The notes: generated by a model from the letters alone, not told the origin. Counted from the first letter of the stretch, positions 7,468 to 16,322 are shown. The stretch: DNA of 56,669 nucleotides from Paracoccus sphaerophysae (GCF_000763805.1 NZ_JRKS01000016.1:1-56669); one strand, 5' to 3'. Translations and numbers: made by a program.

Positions 7468-7854
7468 ATGACCGCCCGCCCGAGCATTGCCAGCGAGACC
7501 GGGCCTGCGCTGCTGACCTTCGAGGAGGCGGCGGCGCAGCTGCACAGCGCGGTGACGGTTTCGTCCCTGCGCCGGGCGCGGGTCGCGGGGCAGCTTTGGG
7601 CCAAGAAGATAGGCAAGCGGTATTTCACGACCTGGCCGGCGATCATGGAGTTTCTGCAATGCCCCGACACCGAAAGCCTGCCCGCCTCTACTTCCGCAAG
7701 GACGAGCGGCAATGGGTTATCCGCGACGGCAACGCCCAACAGCGGACAGGCTTTGGCTTTGAACAGCGTGGAGAGGCTGAAACAGCTCTCGCGCACTACC
7801 TCGCGGCCCGAAAGCCGCCCGAGCGCCGAGGTCCGGCACTTCCGGGGGAACTGA
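7468..7854 (+). CDS. Excisionase-like small DNA-binding protein
   Basis: 128 residues. The first 65 or so (LTFEEAAAQLHSAVTVSSLR, then KKIGKRYFTTWPAIMEFL) have the layout of small winged-helix excisionases: a recognition helix and a wing contacting DNA. The remaining 64 codons overlap the integrase gene in another frame, and their product is Ser/Thr/Arg-rich with no visible fold, so the working domain is probably only the first half. GAGG is at 7458-7461, and the start lies 3 bases behind the previous stop. Such a protein would bend attachment-site DNA and bias the integrase toward excision. Confidence 0.65.
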   Translation: MTARPSIASETGPALLTFEEAAAQLHSAVTVSSLRRARVAGQLWAKKIGKRYFTTWPAIMEFLQCPDTESLPASTSARTSGNGLSATATPNSGQALALNSVERLKQLSRTTSRPESRPSAEVRHFRGN

Positions 7855-8726
7855 CGGTGGGGGAGGTGCTGGCCCGCTATGTTGACGACAAGTCGAGCGC
7901 GATCCGCTCTGTCGGGACGCTGGTCTATTCGGTGCAGGCCCTCGCGCCGTTCTGGGGCGACCTGACTTGTGATGCCGTCAAAGGCTCCACCTGCCGCCTC
8001 TATGCCAAGGAGCGGGCCAAGCCGCGCCCGGTGACGACCACGACCAGGACGGGCAAGGAGTTTACCCGGCTGCGGTCGGCCGGGCCTTCGACCGTCCGGC
8101 GCGATCTGGGTGTTCTGCAAGCCGCCCTGAACTATGCCCATGACGAAGGGCTGCTGATCCACCCTATTTCCGTCACCCTGCCCGAGGCAGGCCAGCCGCG
8201 TGACCATTGGCTGACGCGGGACGAGGTTGCCTGCCTGATCCGTCACGCGGAGCCGCACATTCGCCGGTTCATCATCATGTCGATCTACACCGGACGCCGG
8301 GCGTCGGCGGTGCTGGAGCTGATCTGGACGAGGGTCGATCTGGTCGGCGGCACGATTCGGTTCCGCGCCGATGGTCAATCCGAGACCAACAAGCGGCGCG
8401 GGCGGGTCCGCCTGCCTCGGCAGCTCAAGGGGCACATGCGCCGCTGGGCAGGCGGGCGCGGGACGCATGTCGTGATGTTCCGGGGCAAGGCCGTCGCCAG
8501 CGTCAAGACCGGCATCGCCAAGGCCGCAGCGCGGGCGGGGCTGGAAGGGGTCACGCCGCACGTTCTGAAACACACGGCTATCACCTGGGCGATCAAGGAC
8601 GGGATGCAGGTCGAGGATGCGGCCGAATACTTCGACACCTCGGCCGAGACGATCCGCAAGCACTACTGGCACCACAGCCCGCACCATCAGGAGCGGGCGG
8701 TCGAAATCATCGAACGGAGGAAATAA
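7659..8726 (+). CDS. Tyrosine-type site-specific integrase
   Basis: 355 residues. It would catalyse integration and excision at the tRNA-Thr gene. The catalytic domain shows R213 in YTGRRAS, H301 and H305 in HVLKHT, and the nucleophile Y336 in KHYWHHSP. The usual HxxR box reads H-V-L-K, so lysine K304 replaces the second catalytic arginine; my impression is that this variant recurs in alphaproteobacterial relatives. The ATG at 7659 has GGAG (7647-7650) 8 bases upstream and lies inside the excisionase gene. The gene ends 47 bases before the tRNA 3' end, the normal place for a tRNA-targeting integrase. Confidence 0.92.
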   Translation: MPRHRKPARLYFRKDERQWVIRDGNAQQRTGFGFEQRGEAETALAHYLAARKPPERRGPALPGELTVGEVLARYVDDKSSAIRSVGTLVYSVQALAPFWGDLTCDAVKGSTCRLYAKERAKPRPVTTTTRTGKEFTRLRSAGPSTVRRDLGVLQAALNYAHDEGLLIHPISVTLPEAGQPRDHWLTRDEVACLIRHAEPHIRRFIIMSIYTGRRASAVLELIWTRVDLVGGTIRFRADGQSETNKRRGRVRLPRQLKGHMRRWAGGRGTHVVMFRGKAVASVKTGIAKAAARAGLEGVTPHVLKHTAITWAIKDGMQVEDAAEYFDTSAETIRKHYWHHSPHHQERAVEIIERRK

Positions 8727-8773
8727 CTGTGCAGATAACTGTGCGCCCAGAGGCCACGGAAGCCGCTAAGTTA

Positions 8774-8848
<75 letters not shown>

Positions 8849-8936
8849 GCCGGCCGGTCGGTTTTTGACCGTGCGGGGCGATGTAGCGGCAAGGCCGCGG
8901 GGGCGCAAGGGGGCTTGAGCAAAGAAAAACCGGGCG

Positions 8937-9450
8937 TCAGCCGGCGTCATTCCACAGCGCGGGGTCGTGCCACGGCGCGGGCAGGGTCAGGCGGCCGGGG
9001 GTCAGCGGGTGGCCGGCGATGATCCGGATTGCCAGGCGTCACGCCATGCGACCGGCAGGGGGCAGGGCGGCAGGACCTGCGATTCCGCGGCAAAGCCGAG
9101 GCGGCCGCAGAGGCGCGGATCGCCGAGGACAAAGACCTGCCGCACCGCGGCCTCAGCCAGCCGGGCCAGCCCGGTGTCACGAGAGGCGGGCCGATGCCGC
9201 ACCCCAGGACCTCGGCGTCGACCGACAGCGGCCCGGGCAGCGCCCCGGCCGGGTCGCCCGGCGTGGCGCAGCGGGTGAGCATCACATGGCCGACCAGCGC
9301 GCCGTCAAGGACCGCGCCAAGCGACACGACCTGATCTGCGCGGGTGGCCAGTGCCAAGACGAGCGGGCGCAGATCCTCGCCCGGGAAGGCGCGCGCCAGC
9401 AGGTCGAGCACCGCGGGCAGGTCGGGGTCGGGCCGGACGGTGACGCTCAT
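8937..9450 (-). pseudogene. Frameshifted GNAT acetyltransferase
   Basis: The product begins MSVTVRPDPDLPAVLDLL at 9450 and reads as a GNAT acetyltransferase up to VDAEVLGCGIG, the acetyl-CoA binding loop. The frame then breaks near 9174-9182 and continues in a second frame as GLARLAEAAVRQVFVLGDPR to DAWQ. It breaks again near 9028-9032 and finishes in the third frame as IRIIAGHPLTPGRLTLPAPW, stopping at 8937. Both breaks fit single-base deletions. It is either a recent pseudogene or an assembly error. It lies beside the tRNA-Thr attachment site and diverges from the haemoglobin gene. Confidence 0.8.
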
Positions 9451-9501
9451 GCGCGGTTCTGCCACCTTGCCCCGGCCGCCCCGTCGCGCCACATCCATCC
9501 C

Positions 9502-9900
9502 ATGATCCCGCCCCGCTTTCCCGTCACGCCCGAGCAGATCGACCGCGTCGTCGCCACCTTCTATGCCGCCGTGCGCCGGCACGAGGTGCTGGGCCCGGTC
9601 TTTGCCCGCCACGTCGCCGACTGGCCCGCGCACGAGGCGCGGATCGCCGCCTTCTGGCGCAACGCGATCATGTACGAGCGCGGCTATGACGGCAATCCGA
9701 TGCGGGTCCACATGCAGGCGGGCGACGTACGGCCCGAGCATTTCGACGACTGGCTGATGCTGTTCGACGCGACGCTGATCCGGGTGCTGCCGCGCGAGAC
9801 GGCGCGGGCGTGGTCGGCGCTGGCCCACCGGATCGGTGCCGGGCTGAGGATGGGGGTGCGCGATCTGCGCGAGCCCGGCGGCCCGCCTATCCTCGACTGA
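9502..9900 (+). CDS. Group III truncated haemoglobin
   Basis: 132 residues, the typical size. The sequence FPVTPEQIDRVVATFYAAVR, then FWRNAIMYERGYDGNPM and VRPEHFDDWLMLFD are characteristic of the class 3 truncated globins of proteobacteria. The proximal haem ligand is probably the histidine in RVHMQA, at about residue 73. Such proteins bind oxygen or nitric oxide; the exact role is unknown. Start ATG at 9502, 51 bases from the divergent GNAT start. It stands alone between two broken genes and keeps an intact frame. Confidence 0.9.
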   Translation: MIPPRFPVTPEQIDRVVATFYAAVRRHEVLGPVFARHVADWPAHEARIAAFWRNAIMYERGYDGNPMRVHMQAGDVRPEHFDDWLMLFDATLIRVLPRETARAWSALAHRIGAGLRMGVRDLREPGGPPILD

Positions 9901-9945
9901 GCGGCGATTCACCGGGCGTCAAGGCGGGGCTGCCAGGCAGGGCGA

Positions 9946-10639
9946 ATGATCGACCTGTCGCGCCGAAACGTCTTCGTCCATATCCCCAAGACCGGCGGCG
10001 CGTTCATCGAACGATGGCTCCCGCGCGGCTTCAGGCTCGGCTGGGACGAACGCGGGGCGCTGGGGAGCTTCTCGAACCCCGCTCACAGCCTGCTGGCGCG
10101 GGCGAACCAGCACTGCACGCTGGCGCAGATTGAGGATCTGGTGTTCGGCGGGCCGGTGCCCGATGATTTCCGCATCTTCACCGTGGTCCGGCATCCCGAA
10201 CGGCGGTTCCTCGGCGCATGGGCCTCGCGCAAGCTGCCGCCGGCGCGGCTGTCGCCAATCCGCGGCCGGTTGCGGGCCGGGCTGCTGATGCGGTTGGCCG
10301 AACGCCGGCATCGGCGCCTGCCCGACCTCGCGCTGCATCTGCGGCCCGCAGGCGGACCATCTGGCAGGGACGGCCTCGGCGGACCGGGTGCGGGTGCTAC
10401 GGCTCGAATCCGTCGCCGCCGACTTGGCCGACCTGCAGCGGGACTGGGGGCTGGACCGGACGCCGCTGGGGCGGAAAAACGTCTCTCTGCCCCGCGGGCA
10501 GATGCGCGTGGCGAGGCGCGCGGCGGTCCGGGACGTCGTGGCCCGGTTCTATGCCGAGGATTTTGGCCGGTTCGGCTATGACCCGCGTGCAGAGGGTCCG
10601 ACCCCCGAAGCGGTCAGGGCCGCTCCGCACCCCGCTTGA
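9946..10639 (+). pseudogene. Frameshifted sulfotransferase family protein
   Basis: The first frame carries NVFVHIPKTGGAFIERW, the 5'-phosphosulfate loop of family 2 sulfotransferases, and TVVRHPERRFLGAW, the 3'-phosphate site. At about 10345, in GGCCCGCAG, one extra base shifts the frame. The natural continuation QADHLAGTASADRVRVLRLE is found in the next frame and runs to the stop at 10639. Such enzymes transfer sulfate from PAPS, often to surface glycans. With the GNAT remnant this makes two broken genes within 1.7 kb, which could be decay or assembly error. Without the shift the protein would be about 230 residues. Confidence 0.8.
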
Positions 10640-10670
10640 CGGCACCGGAGGCGCTGCAGATAGTCGCGGA

Positions 10671-10898
10671 ATGATCCTCATCTTTGCCTTCATCGGCGCG
10701 GTCGCCGGCTGGATCCTGTCGGACCGGGACGGCGAGCCTGCGTTGCAGGCCGCGGTGATCGGCGCCGTCGGCGGCGTGGTCGGCGGCATCGGCTTCTGGG
10801 TCGTCATCCGGCTGCTGGGCATGTTCGCCGGCGCGCTTGGCGCCATCGCCGGGGCCGTCGCGCTGGTCTGGCTGTATCGCCGCTGGCGCGAGCGCTAG
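10671..10898 (+). CDS. Small membrane protein, GlsB/YeaQ-like
   Basis: 75 residues, almost entirely hydrophobic with three membrane segments: FAFIGAVAGWIL, AVIGAVGGVVGGIGFWVVI, and AGALGAIAGAVALVWLY, ending in the basic RRWRER. The glycine-rich helices resemble the GlsB/YeaQ/YmgE stress-response membrane proteins, but the match is weak and it may be an unrelated family. No function can be assigned. It starts 31 bases behind the sulfotransferase remnant and converges with the P450 gene. Confidence 0.6.
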   Translation: MILIFAFIGAVAGWILSDRDGEPALQAAVIGAVGGVVGGIGFWVVIRLLGMFAGALGAIAGAVALVWLYRRWRER

Positions 10899-10910
10899 GC
10901 CGCCGGCCGC

Positions 10911-12269
10911 CTAAGAACGCCGGTCCAGACGCAGCATGATCCCGTCCTGCCCGCGCACGGTCAGCCGCGCCACCGGCACCGGGACCGTCGCGCCCGGCGC
11001 CAGCCGCAGGTCGCGGCAGATCAGCGCCAGCATCAGCGGCCCTTCGACCATCGCAAAGCCCGCCCCCGGACAGACCCGCTGCCCGGCGCTGAAGGGGATA
11101 TAGGCGCTGCGCGCACAGGCCCGGCCGTTGTCGGTGTCCCAGCGGCCCGGATCGAACCCGTCGGGATCGTCCCACAGCCGCTCGTGCCGGTGCAGGTGCC
11201 AGGGCGACAGCACCACCTGGGTGCCGCGGGGCAGGTCGCGGTCGCGGAAATGTTCGGGCCGCGTCGTCTCGCGCACCATCATCGGGACCGGAGGATAGAG
11301 CCGCATCGCCTCGCGAAAGACGGCGCGGGCGGTCCGCAACCGCGAGACGGCGGCAAAGTCGGGCTGGTCGTCGGTCAGCACCGCGCGCGCCTCGGCCGCG
11401 ACGCGGTCCTGCCAGTCGGGGGCGGCGGCCAGCAGCCACAGCGCCCAGGCCAGCGCGCTGGCCGAGGTCTCGTGCCCCGCGAGGAAAAAGATCGCCACCT
11501 GGTCGACCATCTCGGCCGGGCTGAACCGCTGGCCCGTCACCGGGTCGCGGGTGGTCATGATCTTGGTCGCCAGATCGTCGGGCGCGGTCCCGGCGGCGAT
11601 CTCGGCCGCGCGGTCCCGGACCAGCCCGGCGATCAGGCCCCGGATCTCGGCCGCGGTGCGGCGGGTGCGGCGGCCGTGAAAGCGCGGCAGCCAGCGGGGC
11701 AGGGGCACCAGCGCCGCCAGGTTGACGATCGGCTGGGCGTCCTGGTGGGCGCGGAAGGCGGCGAACACGCGGGCGGCGGTGTCGTGCTCGATGGGGATCG
11801 AGAACAGCGTGCGGAAGATCGCGTCGGCGGCGGCATGGCTGGTCTCGGGCTCGACGTCGATCTCGGCGCCGGCCTGCGCCGCCATCCGGCGTGCGGCGGC
11901 GAGCGCGGCGGCCCGGATCGCCGGGAAGGTCTCGCGCAGGCGGCCGCCCTCGAAGGCGGGGTCGATGATCCGGCGCTGGCGTTCCCACAGCGCGCCGTTG
12001 GTGACGAAGACCGACTGCCCCAGCAGCGGCGCGAGCCCCTCGCGCAACCGGTCGGATTTCGGGAAATCCGCGGGCCGATCCTGCAGCACCAGCCGCACCA
12101 GCGCCGGGTCGTTGCACAGCACGCTCCGCAGCAGCGGACTGCGGAAATCGGCCATCCAGGCGCGATACAGCCGCGCCGGCAGCGCCGAGAGCAGGTCGCG
12201 CCGGAACCGCCGCGCATAGCGCAGCACCGTGCCGCGCCCCTCGGCGGCCTCAGGCTTGGGCGGAATCAC
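10911..12269 (-). CDS. Cytochrome P450
   Basis: 452 residues, soluble bacterial type. It would insert one oxygen atom into an unknown substrate using electrons from partner redox proteins not seen here. Hallmarks: the I-helix oxygen-binding motif LAGHETS, the K-helix EAMRLYPP (ExxR), and the haem loop [14 protein letters not shown] with the cysteine ligand, close to the C terminus. The motif order and AGHETS type resemble the CYP4/CYP102-like bacterial branch rather than the camphor-type enzymes. It is a single gene; its start region is followed upstream by a hairpin repeat (12296-12378). Confidence 0.93.
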   Translation of the reverse strand: MIPPKPEAAEGRGTVLRYARRFRRDLLSALPARLYRAWMADFRSPLLRSVLCNDPALVRLVLQDRPADFPKSDRLREGLAPLLGQSVFVTNGALWERQRRIIDPAFEGGRLRETFPAIRAAALAAARRMAAQAGAEIDVEPETSHAAADAIFRTLFSIPIEHDTAARVFAAFRAHQDAQPIVNLAALVPLPRWLPRFHGRRTRRTAAEIRGLIAGLVRDRAAEIAAGTAPDDLATKIMTTRDPVTGQRFSPAEMVDQVAIFFLAGHETSASALAWALWLLAAAPDWQDRVAAEARAVLTDDQPDFAAVSRLRTARAVFREAMRLYPPVPMMVRETTRPEHFRDRDLPRGTQVVLSPWHLHRHERLWDDPDGFDPGRWDTDNGRACARSAYIPFSAGQRVCPGAGFAMVEGPLMLALICRDLRLAPGATVPVPVARLTVRGQDGIMLRLDRRS

Positions 12270-12295
12270 CGGCGCTCACTCGCTTCTTCTTTGCG

Positions 12296-12378
12296 GAAAT
12301 ATCCCACGGGGGTCCGGGGGTGTGAAACCCCCGGGAGGCGCCGCGGGTCCGGGGGTGTGAAACCCCCGGGAGGCGCGA
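12296..12378. repeat. Dispersed hairpin repeat, copy 1 (tandemly duplicated)
   Basis: The sequence AAATATCCCACGGGGGTCC followed by the hairpin CCGGGGGT-GTGAA-ACCCCCGG also occurs at 42709-42750 and, inverted, at 48216-48275. Here the hairpin part is duplicated with a 35-base period (12310-12344 and 12345-12376). It lies directly behind the 3' end of the minus-strand hydrolase gene. In all three copies it follows a gene in the same orientation, so a terminator or 3'-end processing role is likely. Confidence 0.8.
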
Positions 12379-12383
12379 CGGCT

Positions 12384-13589
12384 TCACGGCGTACCGTCCT
12401 TTCGTCCCGGCCAGTCGTTCACGGCGCGGGCGATGCGGCCGGGGGAATGGGCGCGGCCGGCAAATCGGTCGGCCAGCCGCAGCGGGCCGGCGGTGATGGC
12501 GAAGTAGTCATAATCGCCCGGCCGGTCGAAGGCGCACAGATACTGGAAATGCAGCCGGAACCAGCGCCCGCGCAGGGCGCGCTGTGCCGCGGGCGACAGG
12601 GTCTGCGTGAAGGCGCCGGACAGGACCAGCGGGCCGCGCCGGCCGGCAGGCTCGCCCACCGACACCGACACCGGGTCGCAGAGGCCAAAGCAGCAGGCGT
12701 CGCCCGGCGCGCTGACATCGACCCAAGCGACCTCGGGCCGCGCGGACAGGTACCGCAGGTCGTCGCGCAGCCGGCCGGCGTTGGGCAGGAAGGACGCCAT
12801 CGGCACCACATGGCCCAGCGTCAGCAGCGCAAGCCGCCCATCCTCCGGCGCGCGGCCCGAGCGGATCAGGTCGGCCAGCACCGACACCGCCAGATAAGCG
12901 CCCGAAGAGTGGCCGACGACCAGCACCTCGTCCCAGTCGCCGGCCAGCACCTCGGCCACGCGGTCGGCGAAGGCGGCGATCCGGGCCTCGAGCGCCGGCG
13001 GATAGGCGCCGCCGTCCTGGGCGGTGAAGGCATAATCGTGCATCAGGTAATAGGCAAAGATCCGGCCGTCGATGCGCCGGAACCACCACAGCAGCGCGGC
13101 CGCGGCGGCGAGCCCCGCGGCAAGCCCCGGCAGCCAGTGCAGCCAGACCGCGCCCGCCCACCACAGCAGCCCGGCAAGCGCCAGCGCCGCCGCCAGCTGC
13201 GCCAGCAGCACGGCGATGGGATACAGCGCCGCGATTACCGGCCCGCGCCGCAGCCGCATCAGCCGGCACAGCGCGCCCGAGCCGATATAGGCCCAGGCGG
13301 TGCGCACCAGCTGGCCGTAGGTCGCCGGGATCGACCGGCCCATCGAGCCCGCCACCACGTCGGCCCAGACCAGCACCTCGATATCCGCCTGCGCCTCGCC
13401 CTGCGGGAACGCTCCGGTCACGCCCCAGCCAAAACCGGTCCGGTCGCGGCGCGCCCCGAAGTCCAGACGATAGCCCGAGATCGTCGCCTGCGCGGCCCCC
13501 TCGCGGCGGTACAGCTCGCGGTAGCGCCGCGGTGGGATCGGGTCATAGCCGGGCAGATACAGCACCCGGCGGCGGAAGGGTCGGGTCAT
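12384..13589 (-). CDS. Membrane-anchored alpha/beta-hydrolase-like protein
   Basis: 401 residues. A nucleophile elbow [10 protein letters not shown], the GxSxG pattern of alpha/beta hydrolases, sits at about residue 230, preceded by a long hydrophobic region (residues about 118-168) that forms two membrane helices. The N terminus [20 protein letters not shown] is characteristic of an uncharacterised alphaproteobacterial family. The substrate is unknown; a lipase or esterase role is only a guess. It is transcribed divergently from gatB and followed by the hairpin repeat at 12296-12378. Confidence 0.7.
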   Translation of the reverse strand: MTRPFRRRVLYLPGYDPIPPRRYRELYRREGAAQATISGYRLDFGARRDRTGFGWGVTGAFPQGEAQADIEVLVWADVVAGSMGRSIPATYGQLVRTAWAYIGSGALCRLMRLRRGPVIAALYPIAVLLAQLAAALALAGLLWWAGAVWLHWLPGLAAGLAAAAALLWWFRRIDGRIFAYYLMHDYAFTAQDGGAYPPALEARIAAFADRVAEVLAGDWDEVLVVGHSSGAYLAVSVLADLIRSGRAPEDGRLALLTLGHVVPMASFLPNAGRLRDDLRYLSARPEVAWVDVSAPGDACCFGLCDPVSVSVGEPAGRRGPLVLSGAFTQTLSPAAQRALRGRWFRLHFQYLCAFDRPGDYDYFAITAGPLRLADRFAGRAHSPGRIARAVNDWPGRKDGTP

Positions 13590-13685
13590 GCGGCGGTCCC
13601 GGCGGTTGTCGCGGGCATCCTAACCGCTGCGCTGCGGCGCGGAAAGCGCCGCGATGACCTGGGCGGCCGGCGCGCCAACCCGACC

Positions 13686-13714
13686 TTGCCCCCTTCGCGC
13701 GGCGGCCCTAAAAC
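13686..13714 (+). promoter_or_regulatory. Likely gatB promoter
   Basis: TTGCCC (13686-13691) and TAAAAC (13709-13714) are 17 bases apart, 29 bases before the gatB start codon. The spacing is ideal and the boxes are moderate matches to the sigma-70 consensus. Confidence 0.55.
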
Positions 13715-13742
13715 CCGGGGATCAGCCCAAAGGACCCCGATC

Positions 13743-15257
13743 ATGCTCGACCACCTCAGCTATACCGCCCCCGAACCCAAGGTCATTGCCGGGGCCAAGG
13801 GCGACTGGGAACTGGTGATCGGGTTGGAAGTCCACGCGCAGGTCGCCTCGAACGCCAAGCTGTTCTCGGGCGCCTCGACCGAGTTCGGCGCCGAGCCGAA
13901 CAGCAATGTGAGCTTCGTGGATGCAGCGATGCCGGGGATGCTGCCGGTCATCAACGAATTCTGCGTGGCGCAGGCGGTGCGCACCGGGCTGGGGCTAAAG
14001 GCGGCGATCAACCTGGTCAGCGCCTTCGACCGCAAGAACTATTTCTATCCCGACTTGCCGCAGGGCTATCAGATTTCGCAGCTTTACCACCCCATCGTCG
14101 GCGAGGGCGAGATCATCGTCGACATGGCCCCCGGCGTCGCCCGCCGGGTCAGGATCGAGCGCATCCACCTGGAACAGGACGCCGGCAAGTCGATCCACGA
14201 CATGGACCCGGCGCTGTCCTTCGTGGACCTCAACCGCACCGGCGTCGCGCTGATGGAGATCGTCAGCCGTCCCGACATCCGCGGCCCCGAGGAAGCCGCC
14301 GCCTATGTCGCCAAGCTGCGCCAGATCATGCGCTATCTCGGCACCTGCGACGGCAACATGCAGAACGGCAACCTGCGCGCCGACGTGAACGTTTCGGTCT
14401 GCAAGCCGGGTGATTACGAGCGCTATCAGGAGACCCAGGATTTCAGCCATCTGGGCACCCGCTGCGAGATCAAGAACATGAACTCGCTGCGCTTCATCCA
14501 GGCCGCCATCGAGTACGAGGCCCGCCGCCAGATCGCCATTCTCGAGGATGGCGGCATCATCGTGCAGGAAACCCGCCTGTATGACCCCGACAAGGGCGAG
14601 ACGCGGTCGATGCGGTCCAAGGAAGAGGCGCACGACTATCGCTATTTCCCCGACCCCGACCTGCTGCCGCTGGAAATCGAGCAGGCTTGGGTGGACGACA
14701 TCGCGGCCTCGATGCCGGAGCTGCCGGATGAGAAGAAGGCGCGCTTCGTGCAGGCACTGGGGATGTCGGAATATGACGCCGGCGTGCTGACCGCCGAGGT
14801 CGAGAACGCCGATTTCTACGAGGCCGTGGCGCAGGGCCGCGACGGCAAGCAGGCCGCCAACTGGGTCATCAACGAACTGTTCGGCCGGCTGAACAAGGAA
14901 GGTCTGGGGATCGGCGACAGCCCGGTGTCGGCCGTGCAGCTGGGCGGGGTGCTGGACCTGATCGCCTCGGGCGAGATTTCCGGCAAGATGGCCAAGGACC
15001 TGTTCGAGATCGTCTGGACCGAGGGCGGCGATCCGGCCGAGATCGCAGCCGCGCGCGGGATGAAGCAGGTCACCGACCTTGGCGCGATCGAGGCCGCGGT
15101 GGACGAGATCATCGCCGCCAACCCGGCACAGGTTGAAAAGGCCAAGGCCAACCCAAAGCTCGCGGGCTGGTTCACCGGGCAGGTGCTGAAGGCGACCGGC
15201 GGCAAGGCCAACCCCGCGGCGGTCAACGAGCTGGTGGCGCAGAAGCTGGGGCTGTAG
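13743..15257 (+). CDS. gatB: Aspartyl/glutamyl-tRNA amidotransferase subunit B
   Basis: 504 residues, full length. GatB is part of the GatCAB complex that converts Glu-tRNA(Gln) and Asp-tRNA(Asn) to the correct amide forms. The N terminus [21 protein letters not shown] is diagnostic, followed by [18 protein letters not shown] and the C-terminal YqeY-like helical tail ending in LVAQKLGL. The ATG at 13743 starts the conserved protein; the frame is open for 2.5 kb upstream, antisense to the hydrolase and P450 genes, but that part has no coding character. It converges with sufE. Confidence 0.97.
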   Translation: MLDHLSYTAPEPKVIAGAKGDWELVIGLEVHAQVASNAKLFSGASTEFGAEPNSNVSFVDAAMPGMLPVINEFCVAQAVRTGLGLKAAINLVSAFDRKNYFYPDLPQGYQISQLYHPIVGEGEIIVDMAPGVARRVRIERIHLEQDAGKSIHDMDPALSFVDLNRTGVALMEIVSRPDIRGPEEAAAYVAKLRQIMRYLGTCDGNMQNGNLRADVNVSVCKPGDYERYQETQDFSHLGTRCEIKNMNSLRFIQAAIEYEARRQIAILEDGGIIVQETRLYDPDKGETRSMRSKEEAHDYRYFPDPDLLPLEIEQAWVDDIAASMPELPDEKKARFVQALGMSEYDAGVLTAEVENADFYEAVAQGRDGKQAANWVINELFGRLNKEGLGIGDSPVSAVQLGGVLDLIASGEISGKMAKDLFEIVWTEGGDPAEIAAARGMKQVTDLGAIEAAVDEIIAANPAQVEKAKANPKLAGWFTGQVLKATGGKANPAAVNELVAQKLGL

Positions 15258-15270
15258 GGCCGCGGGGGCC

Positions 15271-15678
15271 TTACGCCGCCGCGGCGCTATCGCGGATGCG
15301 GGCCACCATCGCCCGCAGGCCGTTCGACCGCTGCGCCGACAGATGCGCGTCCAGCCCCAGCCGCGCCAGCTCGGCCGGCGCGTCCACGGCGCCGACCTCG
15401 GCAACCGGCAGCCCGGCATACAGCGCATGCAGCACCGCGATCAGGCCGCGCACGATCAGCGCGTCGCTGTCGCCCTGGAAATCGAACCGGCCCCCGGCGA
15501 TCTGCGGCAGGATCCAGACCTGGCTCGCGCAGCCCTCGACCTTGGTCGCCGGGACCTGCAGCGCCGGGTCCATCGCCGGCATCGCCTTGCCCAGCTCGAT
15601 GACGTGGCGATAGCGATCCTCCCAGTCGTCCAGGAACTCGAAGGTCTCGGCGATCTCTTCAAAGGCTGCGGTGGCCAT
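15271..15678 (-). CDS. sufE: Cysteine desulfuration protein SufE
   Basis: 135 residues, the usual length. SufE takes persulfide sulfur from a cysteine desulfurase and passes it to the Fe-S scaffold. The acceptor cysteine is C50 in KVEGCASQVW, and LPQIAGGRFDFQGDSDALIVRG is the conserved strand and helix region that follows. The partner SufS is not in this window. Single gene converging with gatB 13 bases away. Confidence 0.95.
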   Translation of the reverse strand: MATAAFEEIAETFEFLDDWEDRYRHVIELGKAMPAMDPALQVPATKVEGCASQVWILPQIAGGRFDFQGDSDALIVRGLIAVLHALYAGLPVAEVGAVDAPAELARLGLDAHLSAQRSNGLRAMVARIRDSAAAA

Positions 15679-15799
15679 GATCCGTCCTTTCGCTTGCCCG
15701 GTCGATAGCGCGCGGGCGCGCCGAGGTCAAAGCGACCCCTTCCGGCAGGCCGGGCGATCGCCTATCAGTTGGGCGACGCTGAACGAAAGGCCGTGATCC

Positions 15800-16300
15800 A
15801 TGCTCCGTTCCCTCTGCCTGGTTTCGATCTGTGCGCTGCTGGCCGGGTGCGGCGGCGGCGGCGGCAGCGGCTGGAACCCGCTGGGCTGGTTCGGCGGTGG
15901 CGGCCAGCGCGGCCCGCAGACGCTGGAGCCCAAGGGCGGCTATGCCCGCACCGACCAGCGCCTTGCCGTGCCGCAGGTGCTGTCGGCCCGCTGGGAACCG
16001 ACGGTCGAGGGTCGGCTGCTGGTCGTGACCGCCATTGCGCCGACCAAGGGCTGGTGGGACGTGGCGCTGGTGACCGAGACGCCCCAGCCCGAGGGGCGGG
16101 TCCGCCCCGATGCTAATGGGGTGCTGCGGCTGCGGCTGGTCGGATCGCCGCCGCTGTCCGATGACCGCTCGGCCCGGCTGCCGGCGCAACCGGGTCCGGA
16201 CACGATCACCGTAGCCTTCCCGATCAGCGCCGCGGCGCTGGAGCGGATCGACTCGGTGGCGGTCAGCGCCGGCAACAACGGCATCGCGCTGAAGGTATGA
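15800..16300 (+). CDS. Hypothetical lipoprotein
   Basis: 166 residues. The N terminus LVSICALLAGC is a lipoprotein signal with lipobox LAGC and the cysteine at residue 17, followed by a glycine-rich linker of five glycines. The rest contains repeated beta-type segments such as RLLVVTAIAPTKGWWDVALV. It would be anchored in the envelope. The function is unknown; I believe similar proteins are common in Rhodobacteraceae. Single gene. Confidence 0.75.
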   Translation: MLRSLCLVSICALLAGCGGGGGSGWNPLGWFGGGGQRGPQTLEPKGGYARTDQRLAVPQVLSARWEPTVEGRLLVVTAIAPTKGWWDVALVTETPQPEGRVRPDANGVLRLRLVGSPPLSDDRSARLPAQPGPDTITVAFPISAAALERIDSVAVSAGNNGIALKV

Positions 16301-16304
16301 GCGC

Positions 16305-16322
16305 GCCGGCCGCCGGGCCGGC
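16305..16322. terminator. Hairpin between convergent genes
   Basis: GCCGGCC (16305-16311) pairs perfectly with GGCCGGC (16316-16322) around a four-base loop, between the stops of the lipoprotein and acetyltransferase genes. There is no T run, so termination strength is uncertain. Confidence 0.5.

Larger units (their letters stand above)
1..8773. mobile_element. Integrated phage-like element, right part (left end outside window)
   Basis: A block of phage head and packaging genes (100-5413) is followed by small regulators and a tyrosine integrase (7659-8726) that ends 47 bases before the 3' end of a tRNA-Thr gene. Integrases next to a tRNA 3' end usually mark the attachment site, so the right boundary is placed at 8773. 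No second copy of the tRNA 3' end lies in the window, so the element runs past position 1. No tail, lysis, replication or small-terminase gene is visible. The head gene order (connector, TerL, HNH, capsid, protease, portal) differs from the usual HK97 order. A defective prophage, an intact prophage with unseen genes to the left, or a capsid-encoding satellite all remain possible. Confidence 0.85.

Noticed and set aside
1..8773. CRISPR array, insertion sequence or transposase
   Set aside because: No regularly spaced repeats with unique spacers and no transposase-like protein were seen here or elsewhere in the window.
11184..15257. A single plus-strand frame open for 4.1 kb, through gatB and antisense to the P450 and hydrolase genes
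   Set aside because: Only its last 1.5 kb (from 13743) encodes the conserved GatB. The upstream part has no recognisable motif and is the expected side effect of high GC, where few stop codons arise on the strand opposite real genes.
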